DNA of 64,000 nucleotides from Candidatus Nitronauta litoralis (GCA_015698285.1 CP048685.1:868001-932000); one strand, 5' to 3'. Shown: positions 25,568-34,581, counted from the stretch's first letter. Notes: a model not told the origin generated them from the letters alone. Made by a program: numbers and translations.

Positions 25568-26527
25568 TTAGCGCTTCCCCTTTGGGGGCTTCTTCTCCAC
25601 ATCTTTGGCACATCGGAATCCGGTATCATTGAAACGGACATTGGGTCGGCTCCACCTTCTGAATCCGCTGACCAGGGTATCCTTATAATTGACCCAGGAC
25701 CCGCCACGGATGACTTTTAACTCACCGGTCTCGGGTCCTTTTGGATTCCATTTTGGATGGTCCCTGTAGGTATTCTGACCGTACCAGTCGGCGACCCATT
25801 CCCAGGCATTACCCGCCAGGTCGTGTACACCATAAACGGATTTCCCTGTTGGGTATGTGCCAACGTCGGTCATGGTGGATTTACCCCGCCACTTTCTACG
25901 GAAGGTGGCACGTCCCGGAGGAGCGTCATTTCCCCAGGGGAACAGGTTACCCAAAGGGCCTCGCGCCGCTTTTTCCCATTCGGCTTCTGTAGGAAGACGT
26001 TTGCCGCGCCACTTGCAGTAAGTGTCCGCGTCGTACCAGGAAACCTGCGTCACGGGTTGATTAGCAACGTCATCCGAAAAATTCCCGTCCTTATCCCACA
26101 AGTTGCCTGACCAGCAGGCTTCAGATTCGCAGGTCTCATCCATCGCGGGTCGATGCCCGGTGGCTTTCACAAATTTCTGGTAATCCCGGTTGGTGACTTC
26201 GTATATATCGATCCAATAGGAATCAAGGCGGACATTATGGTCCGGTGTAGCATCGTTGTACCACCAGCGGGCGCAGCGCTTATCGACCCGTTCACACCAT
26301 TTCATCAGCGTCCCGATCTGATTAAAGGTGAGCCCCATTCGAAAACGGCCTCTGGGGATTTTCGCCATATTTTCTGTAGAGCCCAGAGCCATTTTTTTCT
26401 CTGGTGCATTTTTCGATAATGAGGATTGTTTTTCGGGTACAGCCGAATCGTCGGCAAATGCAGAAGGGGGGTCAAAAGTGGCCACCGCCATCACTAAAAT
26501 GATTCCTTTTAAAAAATGGCTGGACAT
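25568..26527 (-). CDS. Exported SUMF1/FGE-sulfatase-fold protein
   Basis: The 319-residue protein has a signal peptide (LKGIILVMAVATFDPPSAFA, about residues 6-25). The SUMF1 fold is well preserved: MAKIPRGRFRMGLTF, YWIDIYEVTNRDYQKFVKA, VTQVSWYDADTYCKWRGKR, LPTEAEWEKAARG, HDLAGNAWEWVADWYG, LKVIRGGSWVNY and DTGFRCAKD. Only the last of the two FGE cysteine positions is filled, so formylglycine formation is doubtful. An extra CESEACWSG loop could make a disulfide. It is upstream of, and coupled to, the ThyX-like gene, an odd pairing of an exported and a nucleotide-metabolism-like product. Confidence 0.88.
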   Translation of the reverse strand: MSSHFLKGIILVMAVATFDPPSAFADDSAVPEKQSSLSKNAPEKKMALGSTENMAKIPRGRFRMGLTFNQIGTLMKWCERVDKRCARWWYNDATPDHNVRLDSYWIDIYEVTNRDYQKFVKATGHRPAMDETCESEACWSGNLWDKDGNFSDDVANQPVTQVSWYDADTYCKWRGKRLPTEAEWEKAARGPLGNLFPWGNDAPPGRATFRRKWRGKSTMTDVGTYPTGKSVYGVHDLAGNAWEWVADWYGQNTYRDHPKWNPKGPETGELKVIRGGSWVNYKDTLVSGFRRWSRPNVRFNDTGFRCAKDVEKKPPKGKR

Positions 26528-26569
26528 TGAGTCATTTCAAGTACAGGGGATCCAAATCGGGTCGGCATG

Positions 26570-27127
26570 TTATTGATTTCGGGCATTATCCAGCGTGGCC
26601 TCGTCTTCCCGGAAGCGGGCCATCTCTTTTCCGTGAATATAAAACAGGACCAGTCCCAGGATCATATTCACTGAAAACAACCGGACCAACTGGGAATGAT
26701 AGTCATCGAATTGCTTTTTCAACCGCATTTCATGTGGCTGGGCTTTTTTTTGCTGGTCGAGCTTGTGCATTGTGGGCCTCAGGTAATCCCCGATATAAAG
26801 GGCAATACAGGCCATTATGATGAAAACCACCTGCTTGGTGTAACGGGCTCGCGTGACCCTGGGCTCGGAATATCCCCGGGTGGACTTCCTGTCGGCTATA
26901 AACCGGATCGCAATCGAAATTCCCATCAAGACCATACATACATATATAATTTTGACGTTAAAAATGTCCATCGTCTTGTTCATTACCTGACTGGCCAGAA
27001 GCGGTTTCTCGCTGATGGTGGTGCGTACGATGATTTCCATCATGATGCCGAGCAGGAACATTCCCGAAACCCAAAGGGAGAGGGAAAGCAGATATAACCA
27101 GTTGGTGAAATGGATCAGAAATTTCAT
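26570..27127 (-). CDS. DUF4149-like four-helix membrane protein
   Basis: The 185-residue protein has four predicted helices: NWLYLLSLSLWVSGMFLLGI, IIYVCMVLMGISIAIRFIA, VVFIIMACIALYIGDYL and LVRLFSVNMILGLVLFYIHG. A cytoplasmic or periplasmic linker is rich in charge (HKLDQQKKAQPHEMRLKKQF). The layout, with an N-terminal hydrophobic W and a central R/Y helix, resembles DUF4149. Function is unknown. The 270 bp upstream (27128-27397) contain no recognisable gene. Confidence 0.65.
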   Translation of the reverse strand: MKFLIHFTNWLYLLSLSLWVSGMFLLGIMMEIIVRTTISEKPLLASQVMNKTMDIFNVKIIYVCMVLMGISIAIRFIADRKSTRGYSEPRVTRARYTKQVVFIIMACIALYIGDYLRPTMHKLDQQKKAQPHEMRLKKQFDDYHSQLVRLFSVNMILGLVLFYIHGKEMARFREDEATLDNARNQ

Positions 27128-27397
27128 TTATTCAGTATGTTTTGTGAATGATGCCTGTTCTTAAGTCCAAGATTTTGCGCTCTCACTTGAAAGGATGTCT
27201 AGAGGATCTGTTCCCTTACCTATCTAAAAGCCCTCAAACTGGCGACGCGTAACAATCCCCCTGCTTCGCTGCCCCTTGCATTGCTCCCGGCCTTGCCCCA
27301 TTAACAGACAGCACTAGTGAGCAATAAAACTGGTCTACGAGCCAATAAACCTTTTTATGCCGTAAACAGTCTATTCACACAGAAACTGGTCCAGGGG

Positions 27398-27706
27398 TTA
27401 GCGGCCGCCGGAGACAGGTTTACGTAGAAGCTTGAAACTGTTATCGATCTGCTGTTGCCGTTCTTTTTTCAGTTGCACCAGTTCCGGAGGGTCGCCTCCA
27501 AACCAGTTTTTGACCGTCATTCCGGTTTTGTTGCGGTTGACGCTATTGAGGATGGAGAGGTAAATCACAAAATAAAGGAAACCGAAAGTATACAGGCCCA
27601 GCACCACAAGCGAATTGATCCTTTTTCTTTCCTTTTCCGGTCGTCCCCCCCAGGCCCAGTCGTAGATGCGCCCGATTACAAATTTGGGTTTATCTTCCTC
27701 AGCCAT
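27398..27706 (-). CDS. Small single-helix membrane protein, unknown
   Basis: The 102-residue protein is charged at both ends, with one central helix (SLVVLGLYTFGFLYFVIYLS). Features such as YDWAWGGRPEKERKR before the helix and GMTVKNWFGGDPPELVQLKK after it are not tied to a family I know. GAGG upstream of ATG 27706 is a plausible ribosome site. It may form a transcript with the DUF4149-like gene. Confidence 0.6.
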   Translation of the reverse strand: MAEEDKPKFVIGRIYDWAWGGRPEKERKRINSLVVLGLYTFGFLYFVIYLSILNSVNRNKTGMTVKNWFGGDPPELVQLKKERQQQIDNSFKLLRKPVSGGR

Positions 27707-27800
27707 TGATAACCTCTAAAGCCAATGCATTTAAACGATTTAAAGTATTTTCTTTCATCGAAAGGACATCATATCAAAATAGGAGGCAACAAGGAATTCC

Positions 27801-27839
27801 AAAAAAAACCGGGGAAAACGCCAGAAGCATCTTCCCCGG
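27801..27839 (-). terminator. Terminator left behind by the collapsed beta-roll copy
   Basis: On the minus strand, CCGGGGAAGATGC and GGCGTTTTCCCCGG pair over about 13 positions around TTCT, followed by eight T. It sits 34 bp after the remnant stop, as in paralogs A and C. Confidence 0.85.
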
Positions 27840-27872
27840 GTGGGGAATTTACCAAATTTTTCAAAAATTGCA

Positions 27873-28010
27873 TTAGAAGTCCTGAAACAAGCCTCCGGCG
27901 ACCCAATCTTAAATGCCAAACGCAGATCGACTCAACCCTCCGCTGACAGTAGAAGCTTGCCCGAAAGCGTTGCTCAATGAACCGCCGCTGACGCTGGAAT
28001 AATTCATTCC
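27873..28010 (-). pseudogene. Collapsed beta-roll paralog: leader fused to 3' end
   Basis: On the minus strand, repeats NYSSVSGGSLSNAFGQAST and VSGGLSRSAFGI are followed by an in-frame TAA where family members have a tyrosine, then DWVAGGLFQDF and a stop. The upstream leader (GCAGGTTGGAATGAATTATT) matches that of paralog A up to TTCC, where it joins the repeat codons TTCCAGCGTC. The start codon, signal peptide, coiled coil and most repeats are therefore deleted, probably at TTCC microhomology. The promoter and terminator remain, so a short non-coding transcript is possible. Confidence 0.9.
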
Positions 28011-28022
28011 AACCTGCGAAAA

Positions 28023-28075
28023 GTGATCTCCCCCAGAAATTGTGGCGATTATCCACTAAAGATGGGTTATGTCAA
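28023..28075 (-). promoter_or_regulatory. Promoter and leader element of the collapsed copy
   Basis: On the minus strand TTGACA (28070-28075), a 16-bp spacer and GATAAT (28048-28053) are followed by CTGGGGGAGATCAC (28022-28035). This is the same cassette as at 2289-2340 and 29638-29692, still intact although the gene is destroyed. Confidence 0.8.
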
Positions 28076-28222
28076 AATTCGAATCACCTAGCCAGTTAGG
28101 TGCTTGCGAGTGATAAAAATTAGTGTGGCTGAACACAAAACCTGGGAAGAGGACACAGGCTTTTTTTCTTTCCTTGAGTCTGCTGAAACCCCGAAGTTCC
28201 CGCTGGCTGTGCGCCGAGCCTG

Positions 28223-28260
28223 AAAAAAACGGGGAAAGCATGTGAAGCGCCTCCCCCGAG
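28223..28260 (-). terminator. Terminator of paralog C
   Basis: On the minus strand, CGGGGGAGGCG and CATGCTTTCCCCG pair around TTCA with some wobble pairs, then seven T follow. It ends the transcript about 40 bp after the paralog C stop. Confidence 0.85.
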
Positions 28261-28298
28261 GAAAAACAGGTTACAAATTAAAAAATCCCAAATTAGTG

Positions 28299-29573
28299 CT
28301 AATTGTCCTGAAACAGGGCTCCGGCTTTCCAGTCGTAGTTGCCGTTGGCAAACCGGTTCAAGCCTCCACTGACAACGGATTGGGTTCCGGCAGACGAACC
28401 GTTTCGTCCTCCACTGACGGTGGCCCCGCTGCCTGTAGCCTGGTTGAGAACGCCGCCACTGATAGTGGATCCATTACCCGAAGCGGTGTTGTTGCTTCCG
28501 CCCAGAATACTGGAATAGAAGTTGGATGCCGTGTTGTTTAATCCACCATTGATGCTTGAAGATACCCCCATGGCCGTGTTGCCTTCCCCGCCACTGACGC
28601 TGGCTGCTTCAACTGATGCGGTATTATTTTCTCCACCGGTGACACTGGTATAAGGACCGGAGGCGGTATTCGTGTGTCCTCCACTGACACTGGAGTCCAC
28701 ATCGGAAGCGGTATTGCCATTGCCGCCACTAACGCTTGCTCTTGATCCGGAAGCGGTATTGTTGAATCCACCACTGACACTTGAATAGGAGCCGTCAGCG
28801 GTATTGTTCTGCCCACCACTCACTGTAGCGGCCAGACCATTTGCTATATTACTGGTTCCACCCAACATACCCGAATTGATCCAGATCGCGTGATTGAGAG
28901 TCCCTCCGCTTACTGTGGAATAATTGCCTGATGCCTGATTGCGGTTGCCTCCCAAGGTAGATGCGTATTTTGCTCCGGACACATTATTCAAACCCGACAC
29001 AATCGCGCCAAAGCTGGCATAGTTATTTCCTTTTCCAATCACCAGATTATGCGATCCGGTTTTGGTGCTGGCAGGAAGCCCACCCCCGAGAAACGGAAAA
29101 ATATCCTCGTTGTAACCAATGATGATATTGCCACGACCATTGACAGTCCCTTCCGTGCTACCGGATCCAGACACGACTTGCAGGTTCATACCTGTAAAAA
29201 GAAGCTGAGACCCGGTACGGGTGACTCCGTTAAAACGGGACTGCAACTCATTCACATCGTTCGTCAGTGTTGTATTGCTGGATTGCAAGGCGGCAATGGT
29301 CGCCTGCGCTGCCACCAGGTTTTCTTCCGCCGTAGTCAAATCGGCTCTTAAATTGGAAATTTCTTCCTGATTCTCTGCAACTACTTCCAGAGTGTTTAAA
29401 AGATCCTGTTGCTGGTTGTTGAACAATGTGAATAATTGGGTCGACAACAATTCGACACTTGCCATTTGGCCTTCCAGTGTTGTCACCCGTTCTTCAAGAG
29501 TTTGTGCCTGAACGGCCATAGAAAAAGAAAGTGTTAACAGGAAAACACTTCCAATTATTAAAAGCTTCTTCAT
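28299..29573 (-). CDS. Secreted coiled-coil/beta-roll repeat protein, paralog C
   Basis: The 424-residue protein has the family layout. A signal peptide (KLLIIGSVFLLTLSFSMAVQ, cleavage near AQA) is followed by a long coiled coil at about 25-110 (EERVTTLEGQMASVELLSTQ, LRADLTTAEENLVAAQATIA). The linker includes LQVVSGSGSTEG and NGRGNIIIGYNE. About fifteen repeats such as SSVSGGFNNTASGSR follow, then the cap YDWKAGALFQDN. GGGAGGA lies nine bases 5' of ATG 29573. A family promoter cassette and a T-tailed terminator frame it. Compared with A and B the first 45 residues diverge while the linker is nearly identical. No outer-membrane anchor is present; secreted fibre assembly is inference. Confidence 0.85.
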   Translation of the reverse strand: MKKLLIIGSVFLLTLSFSMAVQAQTLEERVTTLEGQMASVELLSTQLFTLFNNQQQDLLNTLEVVAENQEEISNLRADLTTAEENLVAAQATIAALQSSNTTLTNDVNELQSRFNGVTRTGSQLLFTGMNLQVVSGSGSTEGTVNGRGNIIIGYNEDIFPFLGGGLPASTKTGSHNLVIGKGNNYASFGAIVSGLNNVSGAKYASTLGGNRNQASGNYSTVSGGTLNHAIWINSGMLGGTSNIANGLAATVSGGQNNTADGSYSSVSGGFNNTASGSRASVSGGNGNTASDVDSSVSGGHTNTASGPYTSVTGGENNTASVEAASVSGGEGNTAMGVSSSINGGLNNTASNFYSSILGGSNNTASGNGSTISGGVLNQATGSGATVSGGRNGSSAGTQSVVSGGLNRFANGNYDWKAGALFQDN

Positions 29574-29637
29574 TTTTCATTCCTCCCAAAATTTCTGCAT
29601 TTTCATTGGGAGATTCCTGATTGCTCTTCGGCAAAAA

Positions 29638-29692
29638 TAATCTCCCCCCAGGTTGTTGCAGGCAATTATCCGGGGAAGAAGGGTCATGTCAA
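29638..29692 (-). promoter_or_regulatory. Promoter and leader element of paralog C
   Basis: On the minus strand TTGACA (29687-29692), 16 bp, GATAAT (29665-29670), then CTGGGGGGAGATTA (29638-29651). The leader to ATG 29573 is about 85 nt. The rest of the 29574-29997 gap shows no gene; 29693-29997 must hold the aroA promoter, but I cannot pick one with confidence. Confidence 0.8.
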
Positions 29693-29997
29693 CGAAGGGT
29701 TCGGGATAACATCAACGCGTAAGCAGGGAGGAAAGTTTACCGAGGCGGAATACAAAATATTTGAATGATTCAGTCGATTCAATTTTTTTTCGACCGGCAT
29801 GCGCCCGGAGGGGGAAGAAAAATATGAATACAAAATCATATTTTCTTGCGATTGTACGTAATACTAAACCTTGAGCAAGCCGAAATTTATAATGAAAGGT
29901 CCCCTGATTTTGCTGAGGGGAGAGCCATTCAAATTATCGATGCCTCCAATAAGGGTTGTGATATAGTCGGCCCTGTTGAATTTTTTCAAAGAGTGAA

Positions 29998-31269
29998 ATG
30001 ACTGATTCCATTGAAATCAAAACACTTCCGAAGGCTTCAGGGACGGTTTCGGCGCCCCCATCGAAGAGCTATTCCAACCGGGCATATGTAATCGCAGCCC
30101 TGGCCAATGGAACCACTCGACTGCAACGCCCCCTGTTCAGCGACGATACCCGTTATATGAAACAGGCGCTGGCGGCGTTCGGGGTTACCGTGGAAGAGGG
30201 GCCTGAATCGGTCACGGTCCACGGCTGTGATGGCGATCTTGCCATTCCAGGCGAAGAACTGTTCGTTGGTAATGCCGGCACCACCATGCGATTTTTAACC
30301 ACCCTTGGGGCTCTTGCACCGGGAGAGGTCCGTATTACGGGTAACGAACGCATGCAGGAACGGCCCATTCGCGACCTGCTCGACGCTCTCAATGAAATGG
30401 GAGTCGACGCGCAATCCGTCAAAAATAACGACTGTCCGCCGGTCGTATTGAAGGGCGGTGGAGTCCCCGGGGGCACGGTACACCTGGCAGGTGACAAGAG
30501 CAGCCAGTATCTGACCTCGCTGATGCTTTCTGCCCCCTATTTCAAAAACGACACGATCATCAAAATCCAGGGCGAGCTCACCTCCAAACCCTACGTTGAT
30601 CTCACGCTCGATATCATGAAGACCTTCGGGGTGACTGTGGAAAATGAGTCCTACAAGGAATTCCGTATCTCATCCGGTAGCCATTACACCGGCCGATCCT
30701 ATGAGATTGAAGGGGATGCATCAAGCGCATCCTATTTCTTTGCTGCAGCGGCTGTCACGGGGGGAACTGTCACGGTTGACCATCTCAATCCGGAAAGCGC
30801 CCAGGGGGATATCGGTTTTCCAGCGGTACTGGAACAGATGGGTTGCACAGTGAAGAAAGATGAGGGGAAAATCACCCTCACAGGCAACCCATTGCGTGGA
30901 GTCACCGTCTCAATGAACAGCATGCCGGATGTTGCCCAGACTCTGGCGGTGGTCGCGCTTTTTGCCGAAGGGCCCACCACGATGACGGGTATTGCCAACC
31001 TGAGGATCAAGGAAACCGACCGCATTGGGGCTCTGGCCAGCGAATTGACCAAACTCGGGGCAACCGTTATTGCAGGTGAGGATCGAATCACCATTCATCC
31101 AGGATCTTTTAGCCAAGACGGCACGGCCATTGAAACATTTGACGACCACAGGATGGCGATGAGTTTCGCTATTGCGGGATTGAAAGTTCCCGGTGTGAAA
31201 ATCCTCGAGCCAGGTTGTGTGAACAAGTCGTTTCCTGAGTTTTTCCAGCAACTTGAAAAAATTTATTAA
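29998..31269 (+). CDS. aroA: 3-phosphoshikimate 1-carboxyvinyltransferase (EPSP synthase)
   Basis: This 423-residue shikimate-pathway enzyme joins phosphoenolpyruvate to shikimate-3-phosphate. SAPPSKSYSNRAYVIAALA near the N-terminus holds the substrate lysine, serine and arginine. FVGNAGTTMRFLTTLGA is the PEP-binding loop; ERMQERPIRDLLDAL and GDKSSQYLTSLMLSAP follow; RIKETDRIGALASELTKLGA and DDHRMAMSFAIAGLK are the C-terminal signatures. ATG 29998 follows AAAGAGTGA, a fair ribosome site. The next gene begins 24 bp after its stop, so the two may be co-transcribed. Confidence 0.96.
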   Translation: MTDSIEIKTLPKASGTVSAPPSKSYSNRAYVIAALANGTTRLQRPLFSDDTRYMKQALAAFGVTVEEGPESVTVHGCDGDLAIPGEELFVGNAGTTMRFLTTLGALAPGEVRITGNERMQERPIRDLLDALNEMGVDAQSVKNNDCPPVVLKGGGVPGGTVHLAGDKSSQYLTSLMLSAPYFKNDTIIKIQGELTSKPYVDLTLDIMKTFGVTVENESYKEFRISSGSHYTGRSYEIEGDASSASYFFAAAAVTGGTVTVDHLNPESAQGDIGFPAVLEQMGCTVKKDEGKITLTGNPLRGVTVSMNSMPDVAQTLAVVALFAEGPTTMTGIANLRIKETDRIGALASELTKLGATVIAGEDRITIHPGSFSQDGTAIETFDDHRMAMSFAIAGLKVPGVKILEPGCVNKSFPEFFQQLEKIY

Positions 31270-31293
31270 ACTGGCAACTGAGAAATAATCCTG

Positions 31294-33396
31294 ATGAGCA
31301 AAGGACAACGTGCCAACCGGTTGATCCACGAGAAGAGCCCCTATCTGCTGCAGCACGCCTACAATCCGGTGGACTGGTTTCCATGGGGGGATGAAGCCTT
31401 CGCACTCGCCAAAAAATCCAACAAGCCATTGCTGGTCAGTATCGGATACGCCACCTGCCACTGGTGCCACGTGATGGAACGTGAATCGTTTGAAGACCAC
31501 AAAACGGCAGAACTGATCAACCGATACTTTGTGGCTATCAAGGTCGACCGTGAAGAGCGTCCCGATGTCGACAGCATCTATATGAAAGCGGTGCAGGCCC
31601 TGGGCCAACAAGGCGGCTGGCCACTCAATGTATTTGTAACACCGGATGGCATTCCGTTTTATGGTGGCACTTATTTCCCGCCAGTCGCGCGTCACAACCT
31701 TGCATCGTTTTCGGATGTTCTGGAATTTCTCAACAACACCTGGGTAAATGAACAGGACAAGGTAGCCAAGCAAAGCAAGGCCCTCATCGACCATTTGAAA
31801 CAGGAAACTACACAGGGCACTTCATCTGAAAAAGGAACTGTCGATACTCTGAGTTTTCGTGGGGAAAACCGGGCCGCCGAGTTATATGAACAGTATTACG
31901 ATCAGCTGAACCATGGCTTTAAATTTCAGCAACAGAATAAGTTTCCGCCTTCCATGGGCCTCTGCCTGTTATTGCGTAATTACCACCGAACCGGAAACAC
32001 CAAACTGTTGGAGATGGTTCAGAAAACCCTGTGCGCCATGAAGCACGGAGGCATCTACGATCAGATCGGCGGCGGCTTGTCACGCTACAGCACGGACTAC
32101 CGTTGGCTGGTACCGCATTTTGAAAAGATGTTGTACGACAACGCGCTATTCGTTTCTGCGCTGGTCGAGACTTTTCAGATTACGCAAGATGCCCAGTTCA
32201 TAAATTACGCTAACGACATTTTCACTTACATTGACCGCGACATGACCCACCCCGAGGGCGGTTTTTACAGCGCAGAAGATGCCGACAGCGAAGGCGTCGA
32301 AGGCAAGTTTTATGTCTGGACCCAGGAAGAAATCGAATCACTGCTGGGTCGACAGGTCGCGAGTGTTGCCATTCCTTATTATAACGTTCTGCCCACGGGG
32401 AACTGGGAGGGCAACAATATCCTGCATGTTACGCGCAGTCCCGAGGCCCTCGCCCAGGAATTGCACATGCCGGTAGAATCGGTGACCAAGGCACTGGACA
32501 CGGCCCGTGAAACCTTGCTGGAAACACGAAGCAAACGTATCCGTCCTCTACTCGACGACAAGATCCTCACTTCCTGGAACGGACTCATGATCAGCGCCAT
32601 GGCGCGCGCGGGACGGGTTTCTGCCGATAAAGGCCGGATTGGAGTTGCCGAACGGTCACTGGCGTTCATCTACGACAACCTGACGACTCAGCAGGGGCGG
32701 CTTCTAAGACGCTGGAGGGATGGCGAAGGACGCTACAGTGGCTATCTGTTCGATTACACTTCACTTGCCAATGCGTGCTGTGAGCTTTATGAGGCAACCT
32801 TTAATCCTGATTACCTGTTCAAAGCGCGCGATCTTATGAAGATCGTGGAAGATCAATTTGCATCGGACTCAGGGGCCTATTTCGAAACCCCCGCGGATGG
32901 GGAAAACTTAATCGTCCGGCAAATCTCAGGTTACGATGGTGTCGAACCCTCTGGCAACAGCAACGCCAGCATGGTATTCATGAAACTGGCTGCCTGGCTT
33001 CTTGAACCTGAATACGAACGCAAGGCCGAAAAAATCTTCCTCTCCTTCTATGACGACGTCAGTGAATATGGACTAAATTCGTCATTCATGATGCAGGCAC
33101 TCCATCTTTATGCAGCGGGAATGAAAGAGGTCGCTGTTATTGGAGTGAAGGGGGATGCTTCCACCCAGGGATTCCTGGATACAATCAACCAGGGATTTTT
33201 TCCAAATACTGTCTTCGCTTTTGCCTATGAAGGCGATGCCCGTAAAGACGAGGTCCCCTTACTTAAAGATAAAAATGCCGTCAACGGCAAAACTACAGCC
33301 TATGTATGCCATCATGGGGCCTGCCAGGCTCCGGTAAATTCAGTAGAAGAGATGACCAATCAACTGAATGACTACCGTGAAACCCCGGATAGTTGA
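31294..33396 (+). CDS. Thioredoxin-fold DUF255 protein, YyaL/SPATA20 family
   Basis: The 700-residue cytoplasmic protein starts with the highly conserved [20 protein letters not shown] and a thioredoxin-like domain carrying the redox motif CHWC (residues 55-58), then [15 protein letters not shown] and [13 protein letters not shown]. The remainder is an alpha/alpha six-barrel (N-acylglucosamine-epimerase-like), with [47 protein letters not shown] and [16 protein letters not shown]. The family is widespread but its enzymatic role is not established. Confidence 0.93.
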   Translation: MSKGQRANRLIHEKSPYLLQHAYNPVDWFPWGDEAFALAKKSNKPLLVSIGYATCHWCHVMERESFEDHKTAELINRYFVAIKVDREERPDVDSIYMKAVQALGQQGGWPLNVFVTPDGIPFYGGTYFPPVARHNLASFSDVLEFLNNTWVNEQDKVAKQSKALIDHLKQETTQGTSSEKGTVDTLSFRGENRAAELYEQYYDQLNHGFKFQQQNKFPPSMGLCLLLRNYHRTGNTKLLEMVQKTLCAMKHGGIYDQIGGGLSRYSTDYRWLVPHFEKMLYDNALFVSALVETFQITQDAQFINYANDIFTYIDRDMTHPEGGFYSAEDADSEGVEGKFYVWTQEEIESLLGRQVASVAIPYYNVLPTGNWEGNNILHVTRSPEALAQELHMPVESVTKALDTARETLLETRSKRIRPLLDDKILTSWNGLMISAMARAGRVSADKGRIGVAERSLAFIYDNLTTQQGRLLRRWRDGEGRYSGYLFDYTSLANACCELYEATFNPDYLFKARDLMKIVEDQFASDSGAYFETPADGENLIVRQISGYDGVEPSGNSNASMVFMKLAAWLLEPEYERKAEKIFLSFYDDVSEYGLNSSFMMQALHLYAAGMKEVAVIGVKGDASTQGFLDTINQGFFPNTVFAFAYEGDARKDEVPLLKDKNAVNGKTTAYVCHHGACQAPVNSVEEMTNQLNDYRETPDS

Positions 33397-33479
33397 TCTT
33401 TTTGTTAAATTTTCCAGGGTTGTGCTAGAATTTTTGGCATCAGTCCCAAAACCAATAACTCATTGGATGAATCCATATA

Positions 33480-34505
33480 ATGACCAATTCCGTTACACAG
33501 GATACTCCGCGCACACATTGGATCGAAAGCCTCATTGGAAAAGCGTTGAATGGAGAGGGTATTTCCAGACAGGAAGCATTGGACCTTGAAACGCTGACTC
33601 AGGAAGAGCTGACCCTCTTATTTGAAGGCACCAGCCGGGTACGCGAAAAATTTCACGGGCATAACGTAAAAATCTGCTCCATCGTTAATGCCAAATCCGG
33701 GAAATGTCCGGAAGTCTGCGGATTCTGCTCTCAATCCTCAGCCTTTCAAACGGACTCCCCCGAGTACCCGCTGATGGATGTTGAAACCATCGTCGCCAGT
33801 GCCAAGGAGGCAGAAGCGTTTGGTTCAAACGAGTTTTCGATTGTCACCTCCGGCACCGCCATGACGGACCAGAAAGAACTCGACACCCTGAAAGAGGCTA
33901 TCCGTCGAATCAAGGCCGAAACAAAATTGGAAACCTGTTGTTCCCTGGGCCTGATGAGTACTGAACATTTAAAGGAGTTGAAGGAGGCCGGACTCGACCG
34001 TTTCCACCACAATCTGGAAACTGCAGCAAGCCATTTTGACCAGGTGGTCAGCACCCATTCCTATGATGACGAAAAGCGAGCGGTAGAAAATGCCAAGGAA
34101 GCGGGTATCCCGGTTTGTGTCGGAGGCATCTTCGGCATGGGTGAGAGTTTCTCACAACGAGTTGAACTGGCTCTGGATATCCGCGAACTGGAAACGGATT
34201 CTTTCCCGGTTAATTTCCTGAAGCCTCAACCTGGAACCGCGATGGAGAACCTCGAGATGTTGCCCACGATTGAGGGTCTGCGCACCATTGCCCTGTTACG
34301 ACTGGTTAACCCAAAACTGGATATGTTTGTCTGTGGGGGGCGGGAAGAAGTTTTCGGGGATCAGCAGGAAAAAGTGTTCGAAGCTGGTGCCAACGGCATC
34401 CTGGGAGGAAATTACCTGACAACCAAGGGCCAGGATCCAAAACGCGACATTGAGATGATCGAAAGTCTTGGGCTGGTCCCGGTCCTGGAACCTGCACAAC
34501 AATAG
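33480..34505 (+). CDS. bioB: Biotin synthase BioB
   Basis: This 341-residue radical-SAM enzyme inserts sulfur into dethiobiotin. The cluster-binding motif CPEVCGFC (Cys 76, 80, 83) lies within ICSIVNAKSGK...CSQSSAF. NLETAASHFDQVVSTHSYDD and CVGGIFGMGES are typical, as is FLKPQPGTAMENLE. The third cluster region KLDMFVCGGREEVFG ends the barrel. No other bio gene is nearby. The ribosome site before ATG 33480 is weak (GGATGAATCCATATA). Confidence 0.96.
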   Translation: MTNSVTQDTPRTHWIESLIGKALNGEGISRQEALDLETLTQEELTLLFEGTSRVREKFHGHNVKICSIVNAKSGKCPEVCGFCSQSSAFQTDSPEYPLMDVETIVASAKEAEAFGSNEFSIVTSGTAMTDQKELDTLKEAIRRIKAETKLETCCSLGLMSTEHLKELKEAGLDRFHHNLETAASHFDQVVSTHSYDDEKRAVENAKEAGIPVCVGGIFGMGESFSQRVELALDIRELETDSFPVNFLKPQPGTAMENLEMLPTIEGLRTIALLRLVNPKLDMFVCGGREEVFGDQQEKVFEAGANGILGGNYLTTKGQDPKRDIEMIESLGLVPVLEPAQQ

Positions 34506-34523
34506 AATAAAACAAGGTTTACT

Positions 34524-34554
34524 ACCCCCCCTGGCCTTTGGGCCAAGGGGGGGG
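34524..34554. terminator. Strong hairpin between convergent bioB and trxA
   Basis: ACCCCCCCTGGCC, loop TTTG, GGCCAAGGGGGG forms a stem of about twelve pairs with one bulge. It lies between two convergent stops. A TCTTCT tail on the plus strand and a TAGTAAACC tail on the minus strand are not perfect T-runs. Confidence 0.6.
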
Positions 34555-34581
34555 TCTTCTACCAATAATTTTGAGGTAGGT

